DNA of 64,000 nt from Casuarius casuarius (taxonomy: Eukaryota; Chordata; Aves; Casuariiformes; Casuariidae), in contig PTFA01000159.1 of assembly GCA_003342895.1 (NCBI GenBank), positions 1,411,233 to 1,475,232 of the forward strand. The letters run 5' to 3'. Each line of letters starts with the position of its first letter. Position 1 is the stretch's first letter. Below are positions 43,501-54,267 of this stretch, in pieces. The position numbers and the translations under genes were made by a program. The notes below the pieces were generated by a model. The model saw only the letters and a list, made by a program, of their open reading frames with translations. It did not search any database and was not told the DNA's origin.

Positions 43501-44345
43501 CCTGCAATGAAGTTTAGTTCGCATTATTTTACAACATACAGGCGTTTTGACATGGCATGACTGCCTACCTTCGCATTTGAAAGGCATTATGGCAGTCTGC
43601 TGAGCCAGAAGAACCTTTCTCTTTGGCACATTGTTTGGACAGTATTAGGATAAGTTAAGGTTAGATTTTGGCAAACATTTGGTGTATATTTTTGCTTAAT
43701 TTGCCTTTCTGCAGAAAGCAAGTTTGCGTATTTTCAGTATAATGCAAAGATTTTGTTTCCCGTGTTAACAGACATATTTAATACACACCCAAATGAGAGT
43801 TATGCTTGTACTTTGTTAGCTCACCGGCCAGTGGCTCCTCATGTGTGAACTGTTATTGCTATATTAAAATCACTGTGTGTATGTTTGTTTGCATTAGCTG
43901 AGCATTTGTCCAAATATATTTTAGTTTTGATTCCTAAAGTTATCATTCTAGCTGTGACAGGAGCTCCTTTTCTTAATCTTATAATCTGAAAATAGCAGCT
44001 TGCCACTACTCTGGTTAAATTCAGACTCCATTTCTCTCTATGTAAAAATTGAGATAGTATTTTCACTTTTAGGACAAATTAAGTTTACTGGTTTGGGATT
44101 TGTGTGACAAAAAGCACTATATTAATAGGAAATAAACAATTAAAAACAAGCTCTTAACATTCAAGGAAATATGAAGTCACTGAAGAAAGCAAAGATGTAA
44201 TTTAGGAACCATATCTTACAAAAGTATAAGTAGCATTCTCCATGGAAGATGATGGAATTATATCAGTATACAGAGTAATTGTGATTTATGCTACTTGACT
44301 TTGCTATAAATGAGTGAGAAGTTTCTGAGATAAAAGCTTAGGAAA
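37506..44345. other. Noncoding intronic DNA, no gene seen
   Basis: One undetermined base is at 37735. No exon is recognised. Between about 42220 and 42490 overlapping open frames (65-88 codons) occur on both strands, giving a locally low stop density, but they have no coherent protein signature. Simple runs: T-run near 40171-40182. Confidence 0.55.
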
Positions 44346-44349
44346 CCTT

Positions 44350-44369
44350 AAAAAAAAAAGGGGGGGGGG
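44350..44369. repeat. A10-G10 purine tract
   Basis: Ten A (ending 44359) followed by ten G (44360-44369), then AATGGGGAGAGGAGG: a strand-asymmetric purine tract. Confidence 0.9.
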
Positions 44370-44811
44370 AATGGGGAGAGGAGGAATGACTCAATGCAAT
44401 TATAGATCTATAAACTACTTAAATCACTACTTTGCTCATGACATTGTTGCCTATAGACTGTTCTGAGGTAAAAAAAAGAATTTCATTCCCAGTGTATTGT
44501 TTTGGAAATGTGATTTCATGGTACTAATCAGGTAGTAGTAGATTCGGATGCTTAAAGTATATTATACGTGTTTCAGAAACTGCAGTAAAGCGTGTACTTA
44601 GTAAAGGAGACTTAAACTAGCCTAAGTATTCCATGATTGTTTAGTTAAAGTCTTTCTGAAAATTGCTTTTTTCATTTAGTAAATTGCTCGTTAATATGAC
44701 ATTACTTGGATATTTATTGCCTTAATCAGGAAAGCATATGAGCAGAAGATTTCTTGGGGACTGCTGAGAATCTCTGAACTGTTGCAAAGGACGCATAAAC
44801 GTGTATTAGAG

Positions 44812-44889
44812 CTCTTCTCTCCCTCTTCTTCTCCCTCTCTCCGTGTACACACACACGCACACACAGTCTTCCTCCTTCCCTTCTTATTT
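44812..44889. repeat. Polypyrimidine tract around an AC microsatellite
   Basis: A CT-rich run (44812-44842) leads into ACACACACGCACACACA (44847-44865) and then a second pyrimidine run (TCTTCCTCCTTCCCTTCTT). Such composite tracts can form triplex or Z-DNA. Confidence 0.8.
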
Positions 44890-47550
44890 CATAACCCTAT
44901 GCTCTGTTTTATAGCTCTGGTGATCTGCCCAGCAGTCAACATTCCCCCTGCAGGCTAGATGACTTCTCAGGAAGGCAGCGAAGGCTTTTCTTTATTGGAG
45001 GGTAGACAATGCAACCTAGCCGTATTGCTCTGTCTTTTTTGAAACACTATCCACTGGAAAATGAATTTGGAAAGAAATGCAACCCATAATGATATTCTGT
45101 TGAAACAAGTGATGCTTGGCTTAGTGAAAACCAGAAGGAAAATAATGACATAAAAATTGTCCTTGTTCAGGAGCAGTAAGCAATGATTATGTAAAATTGG
45201 ACAGTTATGAATCAATGAAACTGTATACTCTTATGCATCTTGGCAAAAAGTTGGGCTTCCTAAGAAGAAAAAAACAGAATCAGAACACTTCTAGAATAAA
45301 ATAATTAATTTCTTTAACTTTGTGTGTTTTGGGATTGAACAAGATAACTTTGATCTTTCTATTTGAAATTTATTACATCCAATTTTAGTGCTGAAGCTTT
45401 TCTGAAATGTGATGCGAAGAGCTTCACTTTCCTTTCCAAGAAAAGCAGCACTAAATTTAGCTGTCTATTTCATAAGTATATTAAGAGAATAAATAATTGT
45501 GGAATTAGCAGGTTTTGCTGTTATGTATTCTGCAGTCACTTGAGTTCATTGAAAGAATTAGTCTGGTAAGTCAAATGTTTCTAGTTTTTATTTTGTAGTA
45601 TATTATGGATTCCTGTTTGTGTCTTCTACTTCTTTTCATTTTCTGATTCTACTTTCTGCACACCCCTTCAATACCCCTTCAGTATGTCCTAGTTCTTGTG
45701 ACGGCATCCTACTGGATAGGCTTTTCACACTGCTCTAGGGATGCTGATCCTTGAATTCGATGGGTATGACATTGCAGCTGTGAGTTTGATTAGATAATAA
45801 TGAGGTTTATTTTTATCCAATAAGAGGGTTTTTTTGTCACTACAATTTTTATATTGTTTAGATAATTTATTTTTTATATGTATATATTATCCTGGTGAAG
45901 AATTTGGAATAGAACAGTAACCAAGGTTTAATTTTTTTAAATCTGTATTTAGAAAATTGCAGAAAAATACTACGAAGCAGGCAGATAATGCAGGTTTCTG
46001 GAAAGTCTCACATGCTGGAGAAATGTATTTTGTGATACTTTTTCTTAGAATGGAAATGCAGCCATTGGCAGTGGAGGAGAAATGAGCTGCAACAGGTTTA
46101 TTTTTAAGTTGTGAGGATACAGTTAGGATATGGATCAAAGGAAACACTTTTGTTGAAGAGCAGGGGAAGGGGAGTTATGCTGGGAGCGTCCTGCTGAAAG
46201 GAAATTCAACAATCATGATGATCTCTAATGAGTTTATTAAATGAGGGACAAATCTTGAGAATACTTTACCTGCTAGCAAAAAGGCAAAGTCTTCTCCAAA
46301 TGGAGATGTAGGCAGCAGGTAATTTGCTCTGGAGATACTCTCTTGCCATTCATATCAGTGCCGTATACCAGGGAGAGAAAGAAGAAATGATGAATGTTAG
46401 GAGACTTGTCAAGGGTGTAACCAGTATAGATTTAAAAGGACATAACTCTAGGAGGAGACAGAGAATTTCTACTCCTTCCTATCTCCAGTAGCAATAGATC
46501 ATAACCTTTACCTTCCCCTGGGCTGAAGGTAAAATCTTCTTCCTCATAGCTATTGCAAGCAGATTTTACTCAACCTTTAATTTGAAATTTGCAAGTAAGT
46601 TATTTCAGTCATGTTTTAGTCCACTTTTAAACCCTTCATGTGCAGCTGTCCAGATTGGTTCACTGGATGCTTCTTCACTGTGTACATTCAAGCAGCTGCA
46701 TATACGTTAGGGCGTCAGATACTCAACTGTCTGAACCAGTCAGGGGTAAGCCAGAGAGAGGAAAAAAAAATTTAGAGCAAGATGCTGAGAATATTGTTAT
46801 TCAATAAAGTATTGTAAATCAGTAGAGAATTAAAAAGATTTGGAGCTGGAGGTGTCCCTAAATAGTATGGGTGGAGGTTAAATCACGTGAAAATGGAGCA
46901 TTTAATGAATGCCATTAAGCTCACTGTGTCCAGGAGCATGAAAGAGTTTAAACATCCTGGGTGTTATTTATCAAGCACAAACAGTGCATGCAGCCTTGTT
47001 ACAGGTCATAGTAAATAAATACAGTCCTGCCTTAGGAAATAAAGTCTAGTTATGACAGATTTTGTCAGTGTTAAAACCTGGAACATATATATGTGTGTGT
47101 GTATGTCAGCCAAATGTTCACATATCACAGGTTATTCATCTAAAAGCAAAAGTGGATCATGTAACTTCTTTCTGTTTTTCTACTTACCTAAAATCTTTGT
47201 GCCTGATGCGCTTTCTTCTTTCCTGATTTGGAGTTGTTTTATTTTGTGATCTAGAAGAGGAACTAAAGGTGAAGTGATATTTTCTTTCCTATTCATTGGT
47301 TTACTATAGGCCTAGCTAAGGTTGGTGGCTCTCGGTTTTTTTTTCTAAGAAATGTTTTATAACTGCCTGAGAAATAGACCTGTCATCTCTGGTAACATCA
47401 TATATGGGGCAAAAGAGACTGATGTTAAGAAGTTTACTCTTTTCTGCTTTAGATGTGTGGAAGGGGAAAGGGAGACCTAGAAGAGAATATTTTCATTTCG
47501 CTGGTTTAACTACTTGCAGTGCAAGCAGATGTATGTAGGAGTCCTATTCA
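44890..47550. other. Noncoding intronic DNA, no gene seen
   Basis: AT-rich sequence with frequent stops; nothing beyond short homopolymers and a small TATATGTGTGTGTG tract near 47087-47101. Confidence 0.6.
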
Positions 47551-48130
47551 TAGAAACATAAAGATGGAGGGGACAGCAAGAGGTTGTCCAGGTATCAATT
47601 GTATTTGAGTAGTTCTAGACAACCTGATGCCTAACCTTTCTGAAATAATTCCGACGACGGAGATTTTGCAAATTTCTTGGCAATCTTTTATAGTGTTTCC
47701 CTATCCTTGCTGGTGAGAAGATTTTCGTAATATCTATCCTGAATCTTAATTTCTTCAATTTGGCACATTTCTTTTTGTCCTGTCCATCATTGGTGTTGAG
47801 AAGAGGTTATTTCCTTATTCTTTTGAAACAGTCTTTTATGTATTTGAAGGGGATTATCATGTTCCCTTGCAGTTGTCTCTTCTCTAGCCCAATTCTTTCA
47901 AGCTTTCTTATAGCTCATGTTCTCTAGACTGTGGTCATGTTGCTCTCCTCACTGTTCTCTCAATTGGCTCATATCTTCCTGGAGTGCCATGTCCAAAATT
48001 GTACCTAGTATTCCTGCTGAGGCTTTATTAATGCTGAGCTGAGGGGAAGAATGACTTCACATTTTTGCAGGCTATACTTGTGTTTATACGTTCCAATCTG
48101 CTATGAAACAGATGCCAACTCACGGTGTCA
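47550..48130 (-). mobile_element. CR1-family LINE, diverged 3'-end fragment
   Basis: Read on the + strand it begins with TCATAGAAACATAAAGATGG (47550-47569), the reverse complement of the 3' end of CR1, whose copies end in repeats of ATTCTATG. It then follows the reverse-complement order known from CR1 3' regions: a TTTGTCCTGTCC block, a TCTCTTCTCTAGCCCA block, TTCTTTCAAGCTTTCTTATA, a TTGCTCTCCTCACTGTTCTC block, and GTACCTAGTATTCCTGCTGA with GGCTTTATTAATGCTGAGCT. The insert is therefore on the minus strand, 5'-truncated and without coding capacity. The high divergence shows it is old. CR1 is the dominant LINE of birds and other sauropsids. Confidence 0.85.
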
Positions 48131-50331
48131 CCCTGAGCCACACTGAAGCATGGAAACTCTCACTGAAACTAGACAACTAACAAGAAAAGAAGTACCGATC
48201 ATTTTATTTTATATACCCTCCCACATATCTATGAGAAAATATGATGAAGATTTATTGACTGAAAAGATATGAAAGAAAAGTCAAAGTCTTAATCTGGAAG
48301 AAAAAAATACATTTGCTGTTTACCACAACAAGGTATCAGTCATCAATATTTGCTGTACTGTAGTGAATCCTATTCACTAACCACTGGAAATTTGGTGCTT
48401 GTATCAAGAGAGACTGAATGACTTGAGAGAAATCATGCGTTGCAGGTTAATGGCCAGCTTTGTATAAATGCTCTGGATTTTTTCAGTCCTTGTGTTTATA
48501 GCCAACTAGGTCAGGACATTTCCCAATGAGACTTGCATATCCTCTGCTAACCATTACTGAAATGCCTGACAGTCTCATCACTATGGCCATAAAACTTCAG
48601 AGGTATGGCAGTCTTTCCTTTTGATATGAAGAGATTAAATTAGAGATTGTGAATAAATTAACAAAAACTTCACTGTTGTTTACTGCCTGGGTCCATATTG
48701 AATAGTAATTCAGGAATTCCCTGCTGCTAATCCTTTTACATTCAATGTTTTCCCAAACCATAGCAGTACTGCAGAGGAAGAAAGAAATTTATTTTAAACG
48801 CATAACTAGAAATTTCCTTCTGGAAAACTAATCTTGTGATTCTGCTTATTTCTGAGCTTCTTCAGTGGAAGCAAGCCTGTACCATATTGCTTACACATTA
48901 TAAATCTCTTTTGATGAAAAAATTGAAAGAAATACGAGCTCACAATAATACATGTTGTATATACCAAAAACCTTTTTAGTATAGTGAGTTGTATAATTGA
49001 AGCTCTCCTGGACTAGGAAAGTTACTTGAGAAGTCTTTAAAACTGTAAGCGCTATACCCTGTACCATTCAATAACTCATTACCAATTAAATATAATGATA
49101 TCATACTGTGTATAGATTCAATCTTTTGGAAGAATTCCATGAGAAGCAATTGCACTTGTGGGATACACTGTATATATAATGGATCTTTATTTTAATGGCA
49201 TAATCATTGCTCTAAATCTTCTTTTGCATTAATGATAAATTGATCATTAGTGTGAAGAAGGTGAGAATAAAAAATGCTTTTTGATAATTTACAGCTCGTC
49301 TTGATTGGGCTGGAATGTTTTAGCACTAAGAGAGTGGCCAGGTCCTCAGCTTGTCTAAATTCCAGTCGGGTCAATGGGAAAACATCTGAAAACCTGCCCT
49401 TCAACTCTTGCATTGTGGCTTTCTACCAGAGCATTTGTATCAGTGCTCAAAAGTATGTGGCAACATGAACGTTACTCTTTTGTGTGTTGCAATTCGTAAA
49501 CCTTTTATGTGATTGTAGTTCTGTCTTGGAAGTTCACTCTTAGCCAAACTAAGGTTGCTCGTTGTTCCGTATAGTACAAGCTCAAATACTGCTTTCTGCT
49601 ACAATGGGAAAGTAAGAAGCATCGATCCTGGTCCCAAACTTTCTGTTAGGTTATGTGATCCAAGGCAGGTACTGGTAGATGACAAAACGGAGAGTTACAT
49701 ACCCAGTGCAGAGACTGTTCCCTGTTAGGTGCTTGACACAGAAGGTTTATCTGCTACCACTTGAGCTGAAGCAGTTGGTGTGCCACCATGTCACACTGAG
49801 CTTTCTTGCCAATATTTTGACAATTTAAATCTGGCAACACTAATTAAACTTTAGCATAGAGCAATTATATTTTCTATAAAGCTAATTTACAGGAGCAAAG
49901 TAAATGGAAAGTGAGGTTCTTAGTACCTAGCAGAGTAAGTTTATTCACAACATGTTTTAATCTTCCTACAGTGCTTTTGTGTTCCATAGTAGGAAGTTAG
50001 TGAAAATGAAGTGACGGTTCTCAGGGCATTACCCAGAGTAGCAGTATTCCTGAGTAAAGTGCACTGATTTGAGCTATAGGAATATCTAATTTTGCGTTCA
50101 GAAGCAGTTCTGAAAAGAACATATTTGGAAGAAAATTTGTTTAATCCCAACTAAAAATTGTGAAGAAAAAAAAGGCATTGTAATTTTTTTAAAACAAGAC
50201 CACAGGAAATGGTGAAAGGGAACATCATTTTCAACATTAGATTTTTTTTTTAAATGTGGTGTTTTGATTTTCACAGAATTCTTTGTAATGTGTCACCTTC
50301 TAGTGTTACTAAATGAAAAAAGTTTCACTGA
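48131..50331. other. Noncoding intronic DNA, no gene seen
   Basis: AT-rich with no recognised feature other than short runs of A or T. Chance ORFs below 70 codons. Confidence 0.6.
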
Positions 50332-50352
50332 TTTTTTTTTTTTTTTTTTTTT
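50332..50352. repeat. T21 homopolymer
   Basis: Twenty-one T after CACTGA and directly before CTCAG, forming a strong-looking polypyrimidine tract plus AG. Confidence 0.9.
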
Positions 50353-50357
50353 CTCAG

Positions 50358-50401
50358 CTCCACTGCTTATGCTGCTTTGTAAAGCACTTTGGTATATCCG
50401 G
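50358..50401 (+). other. Candidate cryptic exon (44 nt)
   Basis: The segment is preceded by T21-CTCAG, a near-ideal acceptor, and followed by CGG|GTGAGAAG, a good donor. Entering in phase 1, as the neurexin junction requires, it reads without a stop but its 44-nt length would shift the downstream frame. So if spliced it would be a poison exon. No homology is recognised and such pairs arise by chance. Confidence 0.2.
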
Positions 50402-51275
50402 GTGAGAAGAACTACACTATTACTGAGCTTTTTTAAACAAAGCAGACCAAAATCAGCAGCATACACACTACCAACTCTACTAACAAAACAACAGTTCTGA
50501 GAGAGGCAGGGATATGGAAAAACCATGATAATTCATATTATGCGATTGTCTTCCTCCGGTGCGTGGCATAATTCTGATTAAAATTACTGGCAGTACTTTG
50601 TGTGCATCAAAGGAAAAACAGCTCCAGGAATTGACATCCTGTTAAATGTGAAAGAGCTATTATAGGCTAGTGGCTCAATGTGGTGGTTTTTTGAAAACTT
50701 CCTAATGAAAACCCAGTACGTATTATGCCCCTAAGCTTTTCCTGGGCAGCAGTACTGAACAGTATAACCAAAGGTGGCCATCAGAGCATCCACATTTTCT
50801 ATTGAAATCAATGATAGTTTTAGCGTGTTCAAGGATTCAAAGGATTAGATCATAATCCTTTTTTAGGTCCCCATTCTTCTCGTTGTCTTTATTAGAAGAA
50901 AAATTAGATCCAAGGATGTTAGAAGAAAACTGCTAAATTTCTAAGCCTTTAAAAATAAATATGCATCATATATATTTTTTCTCTCAGTACATCTTTTATT
51001 ATGGGCCTATTTTAAATAGGTGAAATTAGGCAAGTTTTGATAGAGCCATAAAGTTGCAGGTGAGAAGTCTTGCATTTTATTTCTTGTTACAACCTGTTTT
51101 TAAATGATAAGCTGTGACTCGTCATTTTAATTGTATAATAGGTGCCTTGTCTTAGCCAAGAAAATGTTTAAAGTAATTCATTAAAAAATGGAATACAATT
51201 ATGAGTTAAATTAAATGATTTTCTGTTTCCAAACTCTTCATAGTTACAGCTATTACTTTGCATACCTGCTAAGGA
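50402..51275. other. Noncoding intronic DNA, no gene seen
   Basis: No feature of note except TTCTATTGAAATCAATGATA near 50799-50818, which resembles the 'cattgacttcaatgg' core of old sauropsid repeats but is too short to call. Confidence 0.5.
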
Positions 51276-51670
51276 GAATGGGCTTGATCCTGCAAAGCCT
51301 CTTTACGGTGATAGTCCTTTCCCATACAGGTTCTCCCATTAAGTAAAGTTGTTCAGATATTTACAGTATTCCTATCCAGCTCTATATAAAAACTAATGAA
51401 GGCCCACGCATCCGTAATTATTCAAAATATTGGCATTTATCATGAAGTGATCTCTAAGTGCATTAAACATAGTATTGGCTCTAATCCCATACGGAATGTT
51501 CTTGTCAGAGCTTTACAGATACAGACTCATAGGTGCAGAGGGTTTAATCCTGCAATGCATAGTTTTGTAGCAAATGAAGACGAGAGCATCTGAAACCTTT
51601 CAGCATTGGTGTTAACGGTCTACTTCTGCCAAGCCTTACTCATGCAAATAGTCTTTATCCTTGTGACTGA
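51276..51670. repeat. Cluster of degraded palindromic sauropsid repeats (candidate)
   Basis: GCTTGATCCTGCAAAGCC (51282-51299), then TTACGGTGATAGTCCTTTCC and AAGTAAAGTTGTTCAGATAT, follow both arms of a widespread sauropsid palindromic element whose arms read 'gatcctgcaaacacttacgc' and back. GGTTTAATCCTGCAATGC near 51541 and CTTACTCATGCAAATAGTC near 51636 look like further remnants. Old and diverged; identification is from memory of the consensus. Confidence 0.45.
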
Positions 51671-51715
51671 TAACATTGATTTAGCTTGTCAATTAGCTAT
51701 TAAGTGACTAATGGT

Positions 51716-51800
51716 TTGTAGTGATTTGCCTGAGGTTGCACTGAAAAGCTGTGGCAGAGCCAGATGCAGAACTTTTATCTTTTTCCTACTCCCAAATGGA
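51716..51800 (-). mobile_element. MIR-like SINE remnant
   Basis: GTAGTGATTTGCCTGAGGTT, then a CTGAAAAGCTGTGGCAGAGC block and CAGATGCAGAAC, match in order the reverse complement of the MIR-type SINE segment 'ctctgccac ... ctgtgtgacc ttgggcaagt'. The element is thus on the minus strand, truncated and highly diverged. Related core-SINEs occur across amniotes. Confidence 0.55.
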
Positions 51801-54246
51801 AGTGTAGAATAATATGAATGAAGAGAGTATGGTACACCACCTATAACCTACCAAATATTATCAGAGAAGTAGTTAATTTTATGGTATCCCTGGATGAGGA
51901 ACATGTGTGCTGAGACAGTAAAATGTGGGTAGTTGTCCTTATTTGAATGCTTCAACAAAAATCTATGTATTTTCTATGTTAGAATCACCTATATTTGCCC
52001 TCAGGAGAAGAACAAAATGTGTGTATCACTGGAAATTCTCCCTTGTTAAGGTAATTATCTTTGGCTCGTGTAGCAGCTTAATTTTTCTTGCTCTATCAAT
52101 AGGCCTGCTCAAAGAAGTACAACATAAAGGGTTTTATCTGTGTTATTGATTGGCTAGAAAGTGATGTGTTTGGGACTCTGTTGGAGCTTCTCTAGTGACT
52201 ATTTATTTAAATTGGAAAAAGATCAGTATTATTTGAAAAAAAATAACTAGAGCTTTCATTTAACATTACAAAAGAGGGCATTGCTTAATCCCTGAAGTAG
52301 GAAATTGCTTTTCTTCATGATCCATTGCTTTCATACTGTTTCTGGCTGTTGGTACTGAAGGAAGGAAAAACTACGTTCTCACTCTGTTTTCACTGTATCT
52401 ATTTTCTTATGCTTTACTAAAACTTGTCTGCTAGGTTGTTGTTGAAGTATAAAGGGAGGGGGGAGCTTGACCGTCAAATGATCTTTTAGTCTCAGATGGA
52501 CAGCTGCAAATATTGAAGCAAACCTAAAATTTACATGGGAAACTGAAGAAGGAAATTGAAGATTTGCAATAGTATATCAAAGCTGAAGTCATATGTGATG
52601 CTGCTGTTCTTTGAGGTGCTGCTATAGGCTTATATCTAAATTCGGCAGTGTGTTGCCAGAAGATGAAGGAGTATTTTTTTCTTGTGTTCAGATCTTGTGC
52701 ATATACAGCGAGAAAGCAAGTGACAATTAAAAGCAAAAGGCGTAGTTGCTTGAAAATAATGCTATCGTGTTTTATCTTGTTTAATTTTTTTTGGTAAAAA
52801 CACCTATTGTTTTAATCGCTTCTAACGTGTTACAAAAATGTAGCATGTTACAGCTCAAGGCTGGAAAATGCTAATTGACTGAGCAATGATTATTTAACTT
52901 CAGAAGCTATACTATTTAGTTAATGACGCTCTGCCATTGTCAGGACAGGTCACAGAATGCTTTTTAAAAGTGTAAGTTAGCAGCATCGATGATGTTTTTT
53001 CCTTAGCAACAGCACTGAAAGTTGTATTTTTCCATTCTCCTGTCAGTGGTGACTCCTGTTTCTTTTTTTAATCTGATTGCTGTTTATTTTTTTTCAGTCA
53101 TTTACTCTTCCAAGTTAATCAAAGGTTACGCTAACAAAATAGCAATCTGAAAATAATTATGATAGTGAGCTTTTGATTTCGGTATGTAACAGACAAGGTA
53201 CATGTAGGTTTTATTTTAAGTTTTTGCTTGCGCTAGCTATATGCGGAAAATAGCAAGACCGCACCATATGCCCAATAAAAGGTTCATTAGAAAGGCATTA
53301 GTAGATTAATCCAGCTTACTCTGTGGTTTATTTTATTTAGAATGTAATAAGGTAAGTTCATTAGTTTGCAGACTTAATGTTTTCTACTGTACCTCAAAGC
53401 AACCAGTAACAATTCCACTGAGACTCCGCAGATCTCACTAACACCTGTCAAGATAAACACATGACTCTCTAGGGGAATCATCTTGGCAACATAACTGAGC
53501 AAATCTGGAAAAAAGTAAGTCTTTCACACACAAAAGAATGTTACACAGTATAAACTTGATTAATGATTTTTCACATGCCTCTGAGGTCATATATATCTTT
53601 TTAAAGTGGGAAAAAAAAGTCAAATCAATCTCTGAAGAATAAATATTTTGGAACATTGAAATACATTTCAAATGTAGTATTGTAAGGACTTGAAGGATGT
53701 CGAATAATTATGCAATTTGAGTTGAACCTCAGAAAGGCTGGCTGAGACCTGCAATTGAATCTCCATCCCCTCAAGGCTAATATATTAGATTACAAGGATT
53801 ATTGTAGTGCCAGTATTTGTGCCGCTACATTTAAAAATATGCCAGCATTTCCATTTTAAACCTGTGTGTTCAGAGGTTCTTAATTTAGCTTGGCACTACA
53901 AACAAATACAGTTTCTGCACAATGGTGGTGCTTTCTTAAAAAAACGTTTGAAGTAAAGGATGTATTTGGATATTTTGAAGTTAGGAGTGCAAAAAGCTAG
54001 TGCTGTCTTCTTGTCATTCTGCTTTTGAATTCTGTCATTTCTGCAGTTGGTGTGTAACACTAACCAGTGCTATCTGTGATCTAAAGCAATGCTCTTGAAC
54101 CAGAAGCACAGACAGAAGGGTCTCCAGCCATACCTAACCTCTGCTCTGCCAGCGTTGTTAGGGGGAAGGCAGAGAGTGGGATTCCACTGCCCATTGTCTT
54201 CTCCACTAAGGCCAGGAAGGAGCGGGGAGACAGTCATGCACCTCGA
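51801..54246. other. Noncoding intronic DNA, no gene seen
   Basis: AT-rich; chance ORFs only, no simple-repeat tract of note. Confidence 0.6.
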
Positions 54247-54267
54247 GGGGGAGGGGGGCAGGGGGGG
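54247..54267 (+). repeat. G-rich tract (G5-A-G6-CA-G7)
   Basis: Three long G runs separated by A and CA on the + strand, with quadruplex potential if a run is split. It stands out from AT-rich surroundings. Confidence 0.85.
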
